Positions 1-12,070 of a stretch of 64,000 bases of DNA are shown piece after piece. How positions within the stretch are numbered: position 1 is the first letter of the stretch; each line of letters opens with the position of its first letter. The notes beneath the pieces are model-generated. The model was not told the origin of the DNA. It searched no databases and worked only from the letters and a program-made list of their open reading frames with translations. The DNA lies in assembly GCF_040581485.1 (NCBI RefSeq), contig NC_090129.1, positions 32,226,764 through 32,290,763 on the forward strand, written 5' to 3'. Both the position numbers and the translations under genes were made by a program. This stretch comes from Linepithema humile (taxonomy: Eukaryota; Arthropoda; Insecta; Hymenoptera; Formicidae).

Positions 1-3000
1 TGCAAGATATTTATTGTCCGGTAAGAAATGCTTCTCGTATGCATTGGAATCTACTGAAAGCCTCTTTCTGGAGCGCTCACAAATTTCTTTTGCAAATTTC
101 TTTTCACCTTATGCTGAGAAAAAGGCGCGGTTAAACCGTCGCGCGTAAAGAGCAGCTTTGCTTACTCTGCTTACTTCTAGCAAATCGTTTTTTCCTATCA
201 AATTTTAAACCTCAACTCGTTGACATTTGGTTATGTTGCACCGCAAAATGCAAAAACCAAGCGAGTCTAAGTGATGCAGCTAGAAGAGTAAAATAGATTT
301 ATTAGTTTCACCGTCGATCGCAAAAATTAATAAAGTACGGAACATATTCTTTAAATAAAGAAAAAAACAGTATTTTATAAAATTTAACAGTATTTTAAAT
401 TGTTCTTAATTTCTTTGTAATATATAAGAAATATTTCTTTCTTGCGACCTAGATTTTTAATACTGACTGAAAGAATATATATTATATATAAAATAAATAT
501 CTCAATGCGCTAAATATTTGTTAGCTTCGCTTATCAGTCATAAATTGTTACACATTGTATAGAATGTATTATAAAAGAAATATGTTGATTGTTTTGCTCA
601 TAAACACGTTGATATCGCAAACAGAAAAAGATAAAGTTTCGCTACATATTAAAAGACGAGTAATGTTTGAAAGTGAAATAGGAATGAGTGAAAAAGCTGC
701 CACATCTGTTCTCGCGTTTTTGTCTTTGTTTTATGATAAACGTATTTCCGCATATAAGAATGAGGAGTCGGTAAAAAGGTAATCTTGGTTAGTCATCAGG
801 AATTCATAGTCAGTCACTTGACTCCTCCCAGTACGCTAAATCATAGTACTTGAAGGAAAAAAATCGTATAATTGACATCATTTTACTTTCACTCATGACA
901 TGAAGAAAACATTACCTGCGCCTGTCATTCAATTTAAAAGATGACGAATGATTAGCGAGCGCAGAATTTTAGGACAACTGTTGACGCAATTTACTTCCGA
1001 GAGGAAGAGAGAAATTTAATTTTAATGATACTTTTTATATACGAATTAGATCACGTAAACCTTGTGCGTCGAAAATTAAATCGAGCGTCGCAATGTAAAA
1101 TATATAAAAATTTTAAATGTATAATTAAAAATTAATATAAAATTTCCAATATTTAGTTGCGGAAAAAATATTACCAATATTACCAAATAGTACAACGCAT
1201 TATCTGAAAAAAATTCTATGGTTATATAAAAAATTAATAAATAAATATCGCAACAATACCAATCAACGCGAATATTAGTTTCTAAAAGATAACATATGTA
1301 AATCAAAATAGTTCAACACTATCTTAAGTCCCACGCAAGAAGAATGAGATTTAAAGTGATCGCTTCGACGTCTTATAAACCTGTGAAATTTCACTTACGA
1401 GTATCGTTGTCGGGTTGACGACTCTAGCTACGATTATGAGAAACGCACTCGATAGTGCTTGTAATAGGCTGATCGAGAGTTGCTGCTCAGTTTCACACAT
1501 AAGAGTTATACATTTACATATTTAAAACGTCAGCAGTAAGAGAAAAACTTGCTATAATAAATATCAACTCTGTGTTATAAATATGGTAACCTATAATTTT
1601 AATAGTAATTAATAACAGGAACTGCAATTAAATCCCAGCTCTGTAATAAATATAATAATTATAAATGTTGTATGCGTTTTTATCATCAGCATCCACATTT
1701 GTATGTAAAATATAAAACACTACTAATATTAATTATGAACACACCTCTGATAAAAGCGATGTAGATAGCTCCGTTGAGAGTTGCGTTGCTTATACATAAT
1801 CATACAGCATTTATGGATAGCATCTATGATAGTATCTGTGTACAATATAACAGAATCTTAAAACGTAAGATATAATCATAAGATATCGCGTTTCGTGTGC
1901 TCTGAATAACATACCTGTCACGCCGGTAACATCTTGATAACACACGTGTACCATTGCACAAGACATGCACTGAAACAAAACACTCACAATCAGTGTTCAG
2001 CAAATATTATCATTCATGTCTCGTAAGAAAATATTTAAACACATAGTCTAGAGTATTATTAAAAAGTAATGCGTACACAAGTCAGACGCGCCAGTCAACT
2101 GATCGTTCCATCAAGAGAGCTAATTAAAATCGCAACGCCGTCAATATTCCGGCGCCGACGATAACACTTCACGTATGGTTGCGTATAAACGATATCGACG
2201 CAAAATCGCTCTCGCTTTTCGTGCTTCCTCATTTTGTTCTCATAACATTTTGTTGCGTCATTGCAACAAGTACTTTTGTAACATGTCCTTCCTGATAATG
2301 TCTTTATCTCTATTCTTTTATCATTTATCTTCCCTTTCCAAATTCGTCATTTCTTTCACTTTCTCGATCTCTCTCACTTTCTCCCGCGTTACTTCTCTCG
2401 CTTCGTAAATATGCATTAAAATTTTCTCATATATTTTACTTCTGTATTTTTATTATCGATCTAGCGTGATTATCTTTGCAGCTCTATTGCTTTCCCTCTG
2501 TTCATTTTTATATCACGTAATCACTAAATATTTTATCGAAGATACTTGATAAACAAAATCATCGAGTTGAAATAGACAGAAACGTCGAATTGGAATAAGA
2601 GGAATTTGTTTTGGTGACAAATGGAATTCAGCGTGTGAGAGTTTTCCAGACGGGATCTGAAAAGAGTCTTTGAGAAGGAATTCAGATGCACGAATTCGGA
2701 ATGAAGCGGTAAAAGTACACCGATGGAATAAAACAGAAACCGGGCAGCAGAATATGGGTCACTTGCGGAAAGCGAGTTGATAACAGGTTTGATGTGGCGA
2801 GTCAGCATGGCTTAAGGTCAAACCACACTTTTAAGATTTCGTGATCCTCTGAACGTCATGCTTTAACCATTCGAATTCCGTTCTTATCGATCGCACGATC
2901 TTTGGGGAAATCAGGTTTTTCGTTTTTTGAAAGAGTATCATGATGCTGCTTAAAAAGTAGCTTCTGATAAAACCGGCTGGTAAGTATTAACAGAAATAAA

Positions 3001-5467
3001 ATGCAATAAGAAATATTATAAAAGATATGCAATCTGTGAAAATATAATATTTTAAACTCCACGCGAATGCAATTCGCGTACAACACATAAAAATATATTC
3101 TTATCAAAGCGAAATAAACGCAATCGCTTGTAGATATTCTGCGTATTTAAATAAATTTTAGATAATCTTTTTAACTCTCTCTCTTGAAAATCTTTAATTT
3201 AATTATTTCCTTTTTTCACTCACAAACAGCATCTTAATGATAGAAAATAATGCATATTTATTTCATTATCTTGATCAATCGACTCGGTCGAAAGTCGGTC
3301 AACATAATTATTAAATTCAACAAGGAAAAGATATCTGTTTAAATTAAATTGCAGAAACAAGAACATCGCTAATATATTAAACACATACGACGCAGTCTTG
3401 TTTAATTATGAATCTCAATTCAATCTCTAGATCTCAATTTATAAATCGGACTAACATCAATGGCACGCGCCCGACGTATCTTTCCTAGAAGGAAACGGAC
3501 CTAAAGATTACGAAATTGCCTGGGAATCATGTACACCTGCAAACAGATATATTATGTATGCTTAAGATCATCGGGATAACGCGGCTGCATTGACCGTGGC
3601 TAGAATTATCGAACGACTTTCGAGGTCAGGATCGAGCGGCGTGGCGGTGGATCGTGCGCGACCACAAGTGATATGGTCACGATTGTACAGGTGAGAGTCT
3701 CTTTGTATATAGATCCGTCCCAAGCCGGAAGCGTGACCGGCAGTCTATTTTCTCGGCTCAACTTTCCATCGTGATAATATGGAATACGCGTGATTGACAT
3801 TATGTGCACATTTCGGACATTTGAATTCAGAATAAATATGCGAATATATTATATTCGCTTATTTATAAATGTTTCAGATTCTATACAACTTATATAGTTT
3901 ATAAAAATACTTCCCGTTGTTACAAGAAAGAAATGTTATAAAATAATAATATTGTGCGTCGCTAAAATATTTTGTCAAACGTATTTCTATCTGCATTTAC
4001 TTCAATGTGAATGCATTTGTGAAATATTTTTAGTTACACGCTCTACATTAAAACCAAATGATTCTATTCGAATTAATGGTGACGGGATATCGAAAAAGAA
4101 TTGCTTTCCAAAGTAAAAAAAATATATTTATTTGCCGGCGAAATAAATAGAAACGTATATATTTACATATGCGAGGATAAAACTGTTTCGCGCGCAATAA
4201 TTCACAAGCATTATACATGCAATCAAGACAGCGAGGATCTCTATTTTCGAAATAATATCCTCGCAGATTTGCATGAATGGCGAAATTTCTCTTACGCGTG
4301 ATCGACAATTAAGAAACATTTGCTTGTCATTCTCACGGCGTTAGACCAATTCTAATGAAACAACTGCGCTCATTATCACCTTGCACGATGTCACTTTCTA
4401 GAAGGCATTTCAAAGCCGGTGCAATAGCAGATGGTACAGCGAATGCTCGGAACAAGTCACGTATTGAACCATCGTCATAGTAACTCTTTCAATAGCGGAA
4501 CACGCATGTTGTGCTAAGCGCTGCAGAATAAAATGTGTGTAATCCGTCGTTTTCTAAAGTTTATAATACGCATGCGAGTGCAATGTTCGACAGGCCAACT
4601 ATGTGTATAGCGTCTATTTAAATTTGTGCAAGTAATAATGCACATTACGGACAAATTTTAATGAGCAATTATTCATCCAACAGAGGGAATTTTAATGAGT
4701 AATTATTCATCAAAACAGAGAAACCATGATACGGAAAATATTATCGTTGCATGGAATTTCTCACCAGTTAATTGCAGCTGATACTTCACTTATGCTGTGA
4801 GAATTTGAAATGAGTCTTTAATTAAATATTCTATTAGAATATATTAATAATTATTCTTATATAAACGTAAGATTACCTACAGAGATTTGAGTTAAGACAT
4901 TACAATTACAGTAAAAAAAATATCATTTAAATAAGTTAGTAACAGAAAACAAATAACTTGTTTGTATAAAACATTAATAAAGAAAATTTTTGAGTAAAAA
5001 AATTGATTGCTTTTTTTATATAATTTAATCATTTATATATTAAAACGGCAAAGTCCTTCGTTAAGAAAAAGTATTATTCTTTGCGTTTTCATATTTCTAC
5101 TTAAAAATTTCGATGACAAAAAGTCTCAATTTTCGTCACGGCGATAGCGAAATTTTTCCGGGAATCAAAACGAATAAAACTTGCCGCTGAAACGATTGAT
5201 TCGTGGCCCTTTTTGCCGGCACGAAACTCTCTCGCCAAAAGAAGAAAATGAAATCGTGAAAAAAAGTTAATAGGCGACGCGGCGCAACGTCATTAGCACG
5301 TCCAAATCACGCAAACTCGCACAAAATAGTGCTCTCCTCTCCGCCGTTATAACTTTCTTCTTCAATCTCTTCCTCTCTCTTTTCCGCGCGGGTAAGCAGT
5401 CAGCCTCGATACCGCGATCCGCGATATTCGCGGATCCGTTTTCGCGAAGGAACGGGAGCAACGCCTC
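1..5467. other. Gene-poor AT-rich flank
   Basis: I see no supported gene here. Open frames are short, start at non-ATG codons in many cases, and show no recognisable domain or paired splice sites. The stretch contains a small tandem duplication (4654-4720) and a short palindrome near 3841-3858. It could be intergenic DNA or intron of a gene outside the window. Confidence 0.6.
4654..4720. repeat. 34-bp tandem duplication
   Basis: Two head-to-tail copies with a period of 34 bp, each starting AATTTTAATGAG and running through an ATTATTCATC segment and CAGAG. They differ at only a few positions. This looks like a local replication duplication. Confidence 0.8.
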
Positions 5468-7717
5468 TCATTTCCATATCTGCGCCGGCTTCGTCTGCGC
5501 GTACGTAGGCGCGTAACTCCAAGGATAGCTCGGCCAGCCGGCGACGGCGAGCGCGGGCTTCTGGTACGCGACATTGGGATAGTAATACACCGGCAGGACC
5601 GCTTTGACCGGCTTGTAAAGGACGCCGGGATTGATCAACGCCGTCTGCACGTCGTACGTGTGCTGCACGCTCGACGTCACGCTGCCGGGTGCGACCGGAT
5701 GCACCGGCGTCGCGAGGGGATGCAACGGCGCGCTAATCGGTCGTAACGGTTGGACCGGCAGAGCGACCGGCGTGAACGCAGGCGCGAAAGCGACCCCGGC
5801 TTGATCGGGCTTGAAAGCGACCGACGGTATTGTCGTCGCCGGGATCGCCGATCCCGGTTTCGCAGGCGGTTCCGTGGGAATCGGTATCCCGAAGTGAGTA
5901 GGCGACGCGCCGGCGGACTGCCCCGGTCTAACTGGTCCAGGCGAGAGAATGCTGGTGCTGTAACTGGGGAGCAGGTTGCTTCCCGTGATGAGGGTTGGCA
6001 CAAAGCCACCGTAAACGGGGATTCCCACGGCGGAGCTGATCGCGGGCGATCCTGGCCGATTAGGCGCGGGCTGTGGCAGCGTTACTTGAGCGGTGCCGTC
6101 GCCCTTGGACGATGGCGGGGTTTGAACGACGGGCGCTCCCGTCACGGTCGTCGTCGGTGTTTGCACGGTGGTCGGCACGCCGTAGTTTAACGGCAGCTCC
6201 GAAGGATTTATCGTGGTGCTGCCCGGCAGGAAAGGGGACTGGCTGAAAGCGGTACTTCCGGTTGCGAAAACCGCGCTCTGCGGCGGCGTCGTGACATGCT
6301 GCTTCACTTGTTGGCTGATGGATGCCAGCAGCTCCTGATTCTGAATGAAACTCGCCTGGTTCTGAGCGTACCTCGCCGCCGCTTCGGCGCTCGGCGTGGT
6401 CCGCGCTTGAGCGAGAGCTTGCTGCAGCTGCACGATCAGCCGATCTTTCTCCAAGGACTGAATCTGTTGCAGAGTTTCGTGAGGATTGAGCGTGCCCGAT
6501 GCGTACGGGGGCAGCGCGCCGCCTCCGAACTCCTGCGGGCTCTGCGAGGTGCTCTCGAAATTTCCGAACTGATCGTTTGGCCTCTGAATCTGATTACCGG
6601 CGGCGCCGTGAAACTGCTCGTTGCCGGGCGCGAAATTCTGACTGCTCGCGGGCGCGCCGTACAGTTGTTGAATCGCCTGCGCGTTCTCGGACAGGAAAAG
6701 CGCGGCGTCAGAGATCTGATTCTGCGGCTGCGAGATGAAGTTCTGGCTCTGCGAGCTCTGAACTTGTGCGGCCGACGAACTCGGCGGATGCGATTGAGGA
6801 GTGAAATTATTCGTCGACGAATAAGCCGGCAGCTTTTGATTCTGCGGTGGTAAATAATTGGCCGTGTGCATGCCAAAGGGCTCGTTGTTCTGACTGGCGA
6901 TCGAACTCGCTTCCGCGAAGTCCACGTTTCGAATCGGGCTCGGCACTTCCTGGTCGACCAATCCGTAGTCGAATCTGATCGACTGCTGTTGATTGACGTG
7001 ATGCAATTTGCTTCGCTGCTGTTCAGCATGTCCGTGCGTGATCGGACCGGAAGTCGAGTGACTCGGCGGTCCGTATTTCGTAAACGGTCTGATTAACAGA
7101 CTAGGAACTTTGGATGCGATTTGACCTTTTGATTGATGCACTTGGAAGCGAAAGCGACCGCTCGAAGAGACACGATTCGGTCTGCTATAGCTAAATCCGG
7201 AATCTCGTTTCCGTTGAACGTCGGACTGCTTGAGATCCGGCCCGATCTCGGCCTCGCCGAGGTTCACCACTTCTAATTTCGTGACTTCTGGCTCTTGCAC
7301 TTTCACCTTTTTTTCGGCTTGGGTCAGCGAAAGCACCAATATGAGAACATAAATGACCTAAGACAAAAAGTTAAATTAGAATTAGAAGAAAGAATATTAA
7401 AAGAATAAAGTTAATAAAATTTAATTAAATTATAAAATGCATAAAAAATAAACTCAATAAAATTTATTATTTTGGTAAATTAAATATATTTACTTTATCA
7501 ATGAAATTTATTATCTGAATATATTTGCAGAGTCAAAATTGATGCTTCAAATGTTAGAGTAAAAATCATTATATATAGTACAAATATTCTGTTATATATA
7601 ATTTATTATTTGTATTTAAATTGTATTGTTTACATGCGTTGAACGTTAATGTAATAAAATCGTATGTTCTAGATAAAAATCAAAAGTTATGAACATGCTT
7701 ACGAGAACGTGCCGCAT
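5468..7717 (-). CDS. Secreted Q/P/S-rich cuticle-like protein, 634 aa, two exons
   Basis: The second exon (5468-7357) is an uninterrupted 1.89-kb reading frame. It opens at an acceptor (TTTTTGTCTTAG) and begins VIYVLILVLSLTQA, the core of a signal peptide without a start. A short first coding exon at 7703-7717 reads MRHVL, ends at GTAAGC and is in phase, giving MRHVLVIYVLILVLSLTQA with cleavage expected near residue 19. The mature part has a dibasic site RKR (residues 54-56), a GYR-like GFSYSRP (59-65), YGPP (100-103) and YLPP (173-176). Next come Gln/Asn/Ser-rich sequence, a helical Gln-rich stretch about 296-360, and a Pro/Val/Ala-rich C-terminal half ending in Tyr-rich repeats. GYR/YLP-type motifs are known from insect extracellular proteins. 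A structural role in cuticle or another extracellular matrix is inferred. I do not recognise a named orthologue. The coding exon is markedly GC-richer than its surroundings. Confidence 0.85.
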
Positions 7718-10476
7718 TTTCGGATGCTTGTAATCCTTATCTCACTTAGCACTGCACTAAGATAATCCCGATTGTCTCTTCTCCAGCAAGAAACCGTGCT
7801 ACTTCCCACGAGGTCTCGACATTGAATTAGACTACGCAAACCAAAGAAACTAATTTGTTCGAGGATGGACAGGTACGCGCCGACTAAGCTACAACCATAC
7901 CTGCACATGTATAAATACAATCGGGTCGCGACCGTCCACGAATTATAATAGACTTTCTTACCGGCTTTCATCGATCGAACTTAAGCAATACTGTTACGGA
8001 TTTGTCATGTTATACATATCGATGCAAAGTGGACACGTCGTATATTCGGAGTGGTCCCAAATTTCGCGGCTACTTGCCAAAATCTGTTATCTTCCGTAAC
8101 ACAACGGCCGGCGGCGAAACGTGAGCGAAGTAAACAATTCGATATCCGATACAAAATATTGACATTCTATATTTTAATAATTATATTATTTGCGTACAGA
8201 CTATAAAAATAATAATAAAGTCATGAAATTATCATCATTTGTGAGAAGCAGAGATACGGTTAAAAAAATATCAAATATTTATGAAAAGTAAATACACAGT
8301 GTATCATTTTAAAAGGTGTGTAAATTTAATTAAAAGGTACGCTTTGAGACAAATTAATGACATCGCGTATAATTTAGCGACACTCCGGATAAAAAGAGGA
8401 ACGTCTTATTCACCTAAAACATTTCACCGACGAATCTCGACAACGCCGTGTCTTACGAACGAAGAAATAACGAAGCGTAGCTTAAAAGTCTGTGAAAGCC
8501 AAATTGGCTTATTAGCCGCTATCAAAAGCGGAGCGGCACTTAAAATCGTAATACTCGCTTTTAATAAAAGGTACAAACGCGAGTGGGGTCGCGTTTCTCG
8601 CCGTGATAAAGAGTGGCTCTCTTCCCCCGTCGCGCCGTGGTGAAAATGGATATATAAAGACGGATGAAAAGTCGGGAACTCGCATTCGCGCGCAGCATCC
8701 TTCAAACGCGCGCGCGCGTGCATCATCTGTAAATTGTGCTCTCGATAGGGAAATAAGAGACGACGGAGGAAACGGGAGTCATCGTGAACTTCCGACGGGA
8801 TCACCGGGGGGGATGACGTGCGATTGCGTGAAACGCAGCGAATGCCGTCGCTCGGCATTCCCGTCACGCACGCCCGGCTCTCCTCTCCGGGTCTCCCGGT
8901 GAAAGTTTCCGGCGTGGGCAAAGTTTCGGGTCTCAGGGAATACGGAATAAGCGCTCATTCGTAGGGATGTATTCGGATTGCGTAACGTGCGATTATGCGT
9001 AAATCAGACGCATGTGAACGCCATGCCTCGAGCGTGGCGATTCCGACGCATTTCTGTATTATTCCGGACGCCTCCGGTGTTACGCGGATGCGACCGGTAA
9101 CGCGTAAAAACTGAAATCGAATTGGATAATCGAGCTGGGCGTGCCGCTCGCCTGTCCTTCTTCAGCTGCGGAATTTATAAGCAGGCACATTTCGCAGTCA
9201 GATTGCGACGCAATTATACACACATACGAAACATCGCGAATCCGTCAAATAAATCGTAAAAACAACCAAATTTTTTGCATACTTTCTAGACGACATCAGT
9301 AACATTTTTAATCGGATCATATCTCGTCGCGAACTCTTCAAACTTGTTATAAAAGATTTCACCAAATATTACGTTTTATTTCAATCAAAATATTCTTTCA
9401 TATAATTTATTAATTATTTTAACGAATATAATAAAATTTTTATTTTATATATCTATCATATTTTGTAAAATATTTCAAGTAATGTTTTCTTAAACGCCAA
9501 ATCAAAATTGTGTAAATTTTTCAAATTCTAATTACAGAAAGTAATGAATGTAGAAAATGATTAATCAACTCTTGTTAAAGCAATGTTGTTTTACTTTGAT
9601 TTCGTAAGATTAGATTGAAAGGCCGTATTACGGCATGACTAATTAAAGTACAATATGACCGCATGAGTAATGGAATTCATATGTCGCGTCAGTGAAATCG
9701 ATGTTCACTAACGGTGTAACACGACGACGCTAATGCAACCCCATATTACGTGCGTTTACGAGCTTCAACTCATTTCATCGTGCGAGCATAGTCTCTTAAT
9801 GACGTCAATCGTTTCCGCTTGACGCCTTCCGGCGTCACATCTGAAAATTCCTACTCTGATTCGTACATTATGCAGTCACATTTGGATGTAAAATCGCAAA
9901 TGTATACGCAATAAACACGCCGGCTATGAAAACGATGTTTGAACATTGGATATATGCGCTATCTGCGGTTACATAAATTACATTCAAATTAACGTGTTTT
10001 CATAGTCATTAAAATTTACGATGCTTTCCCGTTAATTATCCACCACAATTACCGCAGGTTATTTACTTCGCGTAATGCATCTCATACATAGAGTAAGCAA
10101 ATTATCCCTATAATAAACCCTTTCAATAGCCTAAGGATAGCGTATTCCAAGTAAAGCGTAAATAATCTGCTGGCCTTATTACATTATGAATTATCATTTG
10201 ACAAATTTTGATAGTTCGAAAATAGAGTCAAATTTAATGCGCATTATATAGCAATGTTAAATCCACAATTGTCGAAGACAAATGCTGTTCCGAATCATTA
10301 ATAACAATTTAACTGTGATGTTATTTTCTCGATATTCTGTTAAAGATAACACGATAATATTTAAAAAGTACAGTTCCACGTTGAATAAGTATAAAATTAC
10401 GTGGAGAATTACAGGGAAGGAAAGGTAGAATGTGTTTTGCCAGAAAAAACTCACTTGTTTTCTACTTAGTATTACT
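7718..10476. other. Region between two minus-strand secreted-protein genes
   Basis: This should hold the promoter of the 634-aa gene and the 3' flank of the Tyr/Pro-rich gene. A GC-rich block at about 8560-9150 carries overlapping ORFs on both strands with no recognisable domain, so I do not call a gene. A TATAA at 9176-9180 is followed 20-25 bp later by TCAGA, a possible plus-strand core promoter, but no coding exon follows it. Confidence 0.45.
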
Positions 10477-10482
10477 TTATTA
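10477..10482 (-). terminator. Polyadenylation signal of the Tyr/Pro-rich gene
   Basis: AATAAA on the minus strand, about 170 nt downstream of the stop codon at 10651. It is the nearest canonical signal and fits a short 3' UTR. Confidence 0.5.
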
Positions 10483-10650
10483 CGATAAGTACATATTATA
10501 GTCGAAGAGAAGTCAAACACGTTTTTAATTATGAAAGATCTCAGTAGTAAATTAGACGTGCAAACATGCACCTTGAGCAAAATCTGAGGTTTCCGTGATC
10601 CGCGTCCTTATGAATCCTTAATCTCGAGTTGCCGGTCCAGTTGTCGTGCT

Positions 10651-11890
10651 TTAACCAAAGTAGTTCAGATAAGAGGGATAAGAGGGATAAGAGTAGGGAT
10701 AGGAGTAGCGGTAATAGGGATGGTAAGGGTACGGCAAGCCGCTGTACGCGTACGGTGAATACGCAGAGTATGCGAGTGGCGCATACGGATGGCTCAATAC
10801 GACAGCCCCCCGTTTATCCCTAGCAGCTTCATCGACTGGCGCCTGTATTGTCGCGTCCACTTTTTCGACCTCGATTTTAGACTTTTTTTCACTCGCCATA
10901 GCGACGGCAAAGAGAGCCAAGAGAAGAGCAACCTTGAAAAAAATAAGTTTCAATTAATTCGTGAATGGCCGATGTTTTAGCCGTTCAGTTCTCGTAGACT
11001 GCGTAAAAGCAGAGATCGAGTATTGTCACGTTTTAAAAAATTTATTACAATATTTAAAAATATATTTAATAAATATATGCGGAGTGCTTCAAAGCTATAT
11101 TGAATATTTTATCAACATTTCTAGCAACATAATGGCATGTAAAAATAAATTATAAATTTGCAGGATATGTGAAAGAGAAATTTTTAATAGAATGTTATAT
11201 TGAACTGGTGTATTCGCTGCATTATACGTTCGCAAATGGAATAAAATGTGAAATTTATTTCTATATTGCATAATTGTGCTAAATAGATTGAAAATTAGAA
11301 TTGATAATTGTGCTAAATAGATTGAAAATTAGAATTGATAAAATACGGACCAACAAAAAGATACGATTTGCAATTCTAAGAATATGATCTTGAGAGTATC
11401 CGAGTTTTTAAATTTCGGCAATTGACAATTTAACATTAGACGAACTACAAACATCAAAGCAAATTTTTGAAGGATTGTAAAGGGACGTTAATGTCCCCTG
11501 ATTGATTACTATCAATAATATTACAGTACACACGAGAGCACACGAGAGATTATTACAGCGTCATGCAACCGTGAATGTCTTGATCTGAAACCGGAACGCG
11601 CAGCTGATCAAGCCGATCGATTTACTGATAATTGCGGTAATTAGGCTAAATCGACGTAGCATGATCAATGAGTGAATTATCGATAAAGAGCTGTCGGATT
11701 ATTTCATGCAACACGCACGAGTGCACAGAGATCGATAGATCATCGATCCGTGAACCGTAAATTCGCGAGCAATTTGCCGACCGATTGCTTTATCCAACAG
11801 TATTAGCGAATGTATAAGAAAAAAAATGTCAGCAAGAGAGATATCTATAACAGGATGTTGTCTCAGTATACTTACGGCGAAGTACTTCAT
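10651..11890 (-). CDS. Small secreted Tyr/Pro-rich cuticle-type protein, 98 aa, two exons
   Basis: Exon 1 (11876-11890) encodes MKYFA and ends at a consensus donor GTAAGT. Exon 2 (10651-10932) starts after an acceptor TTTTTTTCAAG, in phase, giving the signal peptide MKYFAVALLLALFAVAMA (residues 1-18). The mature chain begins with a charged segment (SEKKSKIEVEKVD), followed by a furin-like RDKR at residues 43-46. A C-terminal region rich in Tyr, Pro and Ser with repeated YPY/YSP units ends in NYFG. This composition is typical of small insect cuticular or shematrin-like proteins, which are secreted by epidermis and crosslink through tyrosine. The start is fixed by the short exon, a good TATA box upstream and a clean cleavage site. 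The exact family name is uncertain. Confidence 0.85.
11271..11338. repeat. 34-bp exact tandem duplication in the intron
   Basis: Two adjacent copies of a 34-bp unit beginning TAATTGTGCTAAATAG lie in the intron of the Tyr/Pro-rich gene. They appear identical, which suggests recent origin. Confidence 0.85.
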
Positions 11891-11943
11891 GGCTGTTTGG
11901 TCTGCTTTGGATCGTAGGAGATCAGCTGCTGATGAACAGTAAC

Positions 11944-11981
11944 TGAATGATGTCCCTGCTTTTCGGCGGTTTGCTTATATA
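11944..11981 (-). promoter_or_regulatory. TATA box and initiator of the Tyr/Pro-rich gene
   Basis: TATATAAG reads on the minus strand at 11974-11981. An arthropod-type initiator (TCATTC or TCAGTT) lies 33-37 bp downstream at 11941-11950. This predicts a 5' UTR of about 55 nt before ATG 11890. Confidence 0.6.
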
Positions 11982-12033
11982 CCCGACGATCCGAGCGTTC
12001 TATACACGTCACTAGCCGATTGATCAATGCATG

Positions 12034-12070
12034 AGACACACACGGTCACCGTGTGTGTGTGTGTGTGTGT
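12034..12070. repeat. CA/TG palindrome and (GT)n microsatellite
   Basis: ACACACACGGT and ACCGTGTGTGT form a near-perfect palindrome around a single C. It runs directly into a (GT)10 tract at 12051-12070. Confidence 0.8.

Noticed and set aside
5677..7096. Several 76-197 codon frames inside the 634-aa gene
   Set aside because: They are shadows of the GC-rich coding exon in other frames, Arg-rich and without initiation context.
8281..8921. Overlapping ORFs on both strands
   Set aside because: No splice sites, no domain, and composition explained by CpG-rich sequence.
9171..9205. Possible plus-strand TATA/initiator promoter
   Set aside because: TATA-to-initiator spacing is short and no ATG-led exon follows. 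I mention it only as content of the region.
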